Assembly (NCBI GenBank): GCA_023014365.1
Contig: JAEBUN010000042.1
Coordinates: forward strand, 124,001 to 188,000
Direction: 5' to 3'
Source of the DNA: Lepiota brunneoincarnata
Taxonomy: Eukaryota; Basidiomycota; Agaricomycetes; Agaricales; Agaricaceae
Length of the DNA stretch: 64,000 nucleotides
The notes under the pieces were generated by a model. It was given only the letters and a program-made list of their open reading frames with translations, was not told the origin of the DNA and searched no databases. This document shows, piece by piece, positions 63,754 through 64,000 of the stretch; position 1 is the first letter of the stretch, and each line of letters starts with the position of its first letter. The position numbers and the translations under genes are program-made.

Positions 63754-64000
63754 TTTTTTTTTTTTTTTTTTTAAATCTCCAATTTATTACACGGGCCATG
63801 TAGGGAGGCTGCATGCAGCAATGTACTACAGTACAAATGACCAAGCCGTACACTACAGGGTATCTGTACATACAATGCATGACCGCGGATGTAGGCATGT
63901 ATTTCCCCATGCCTAGGATGAAGCCACCCCAAACAAACAGAGGTGGGAAGACAGTTACTGCCCAGCACATGGCGCGGGAACCAAACTGGGGTGAGGTCCC
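63754..64000 (-). mobile_element. LINE-A 3' end, runs off the right edge
   Basis: Poly(T) 63754-63772, then the LINE-A tail and 3' UTR on the minus strand to the window end. CpG loss is moderate (GCATGCAG for GCGCACGG), so it is older than A3-A5. 3' flank GAGGCTATCAC in element sense. Confidence 0.87.

Noticed and set aside
1..64000. Host genes, rRNA, CRISPR arrays or bacterial-type operons
   Set aside because: Every stretch examined could be assigned to a transposable element or its junction; nothing supports these types.

Overview
The window is fungal, most likely from an Agaricomycete-type basidiomycete. The support is Tad-like LINEs with overlapping ORFs and an RNase H domain, a copia element, an intron-bearing hAT transposase, and loss of CpG in old repeats. 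I see no host gene, tRNA, rRNA or CRISPR array: essentially all 64 kb is transposable elements inserted into, recombined with, or inverted against each other. Names are mine: LINE-A (young, CpG-rich, about 6.5 kb), LINE-B (older, decayed), element C (1.24 kb of unknown non-coding sequence attached to LINE tails), element D (2.5 kb, non-autonomous, LINE-A-like tail, its own 202-aa ORF), and LTR-S (solo LTRs of about 0.67 kb).

Layout. 1-5299: a copia element on the minus strand (integrase, protease, gag, primer-binding site, most of one LTR) split by element D1 (2297-4808). 5299-9077: LINE-A copy A1, ORF1 intact, ORF2 internally deleted. 9078-15350: LINE-B and LINE-A fragments, a copia solo LTR holding C1, partial copy C3, another copia LTR piece and a LINE-A 3' end. 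15351-22878: copy A6 split into two facing halves, with element D2 inside. 22879-29801: LINE-B pieces including copy B1. 30200-46981: a clean nested stack, A5 inside A4 inside A3 inside an older LINE-A, each step marked by a target-site duplication (TSD). 46982-56596: old LINE-A and LINE-B remnants with two solo LTR-S copies, C2, a fold-back inverted repeat and the small D3. 56597-63753: LINE-B copy B4 carrying a hAT transposon (59366-63535), itself carrying a solo LTR-S. 63754-64000: a LINE-A 3' end leaving the window.

How the parts work together. LINE-A supplies a nucleic-acid-binding ORF1 (731 aa, three zinc knuckles) and an ORF2 (1294 aa: EEP endonuclease, reverse transcriptase, RNase H, C-terminal zinc knuckle). 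Stop and start overlap (ATGA), which suggests termination-reinitiation. A4 keeps an uninterrupted ORF2, and A3 has both frames open once insertions are removed, so the family was active recently. Elements C and D carry LINE-type 3' ends, poly(A) tails and 13-16 bp TSDs like those of LINE-A, so I infer that LINE-A mobilised them. Old copies show C-to-T/G-to-A changes mainly at CpG, stop codons and mutated active sites.

Most unusual observations: (1) element C ends at the same base in three copies but is fused to three different LINE positions, the pattern expected from reverse-transcriptase template switching off the 3' end of a defined RNA; (2) element D exists in an ORF-bearing form and in a form lacking exactly the ORF; (3) matching TSD halves at 5284-5299 and 14650-14665 reveal an inversion between LINE-A copies.
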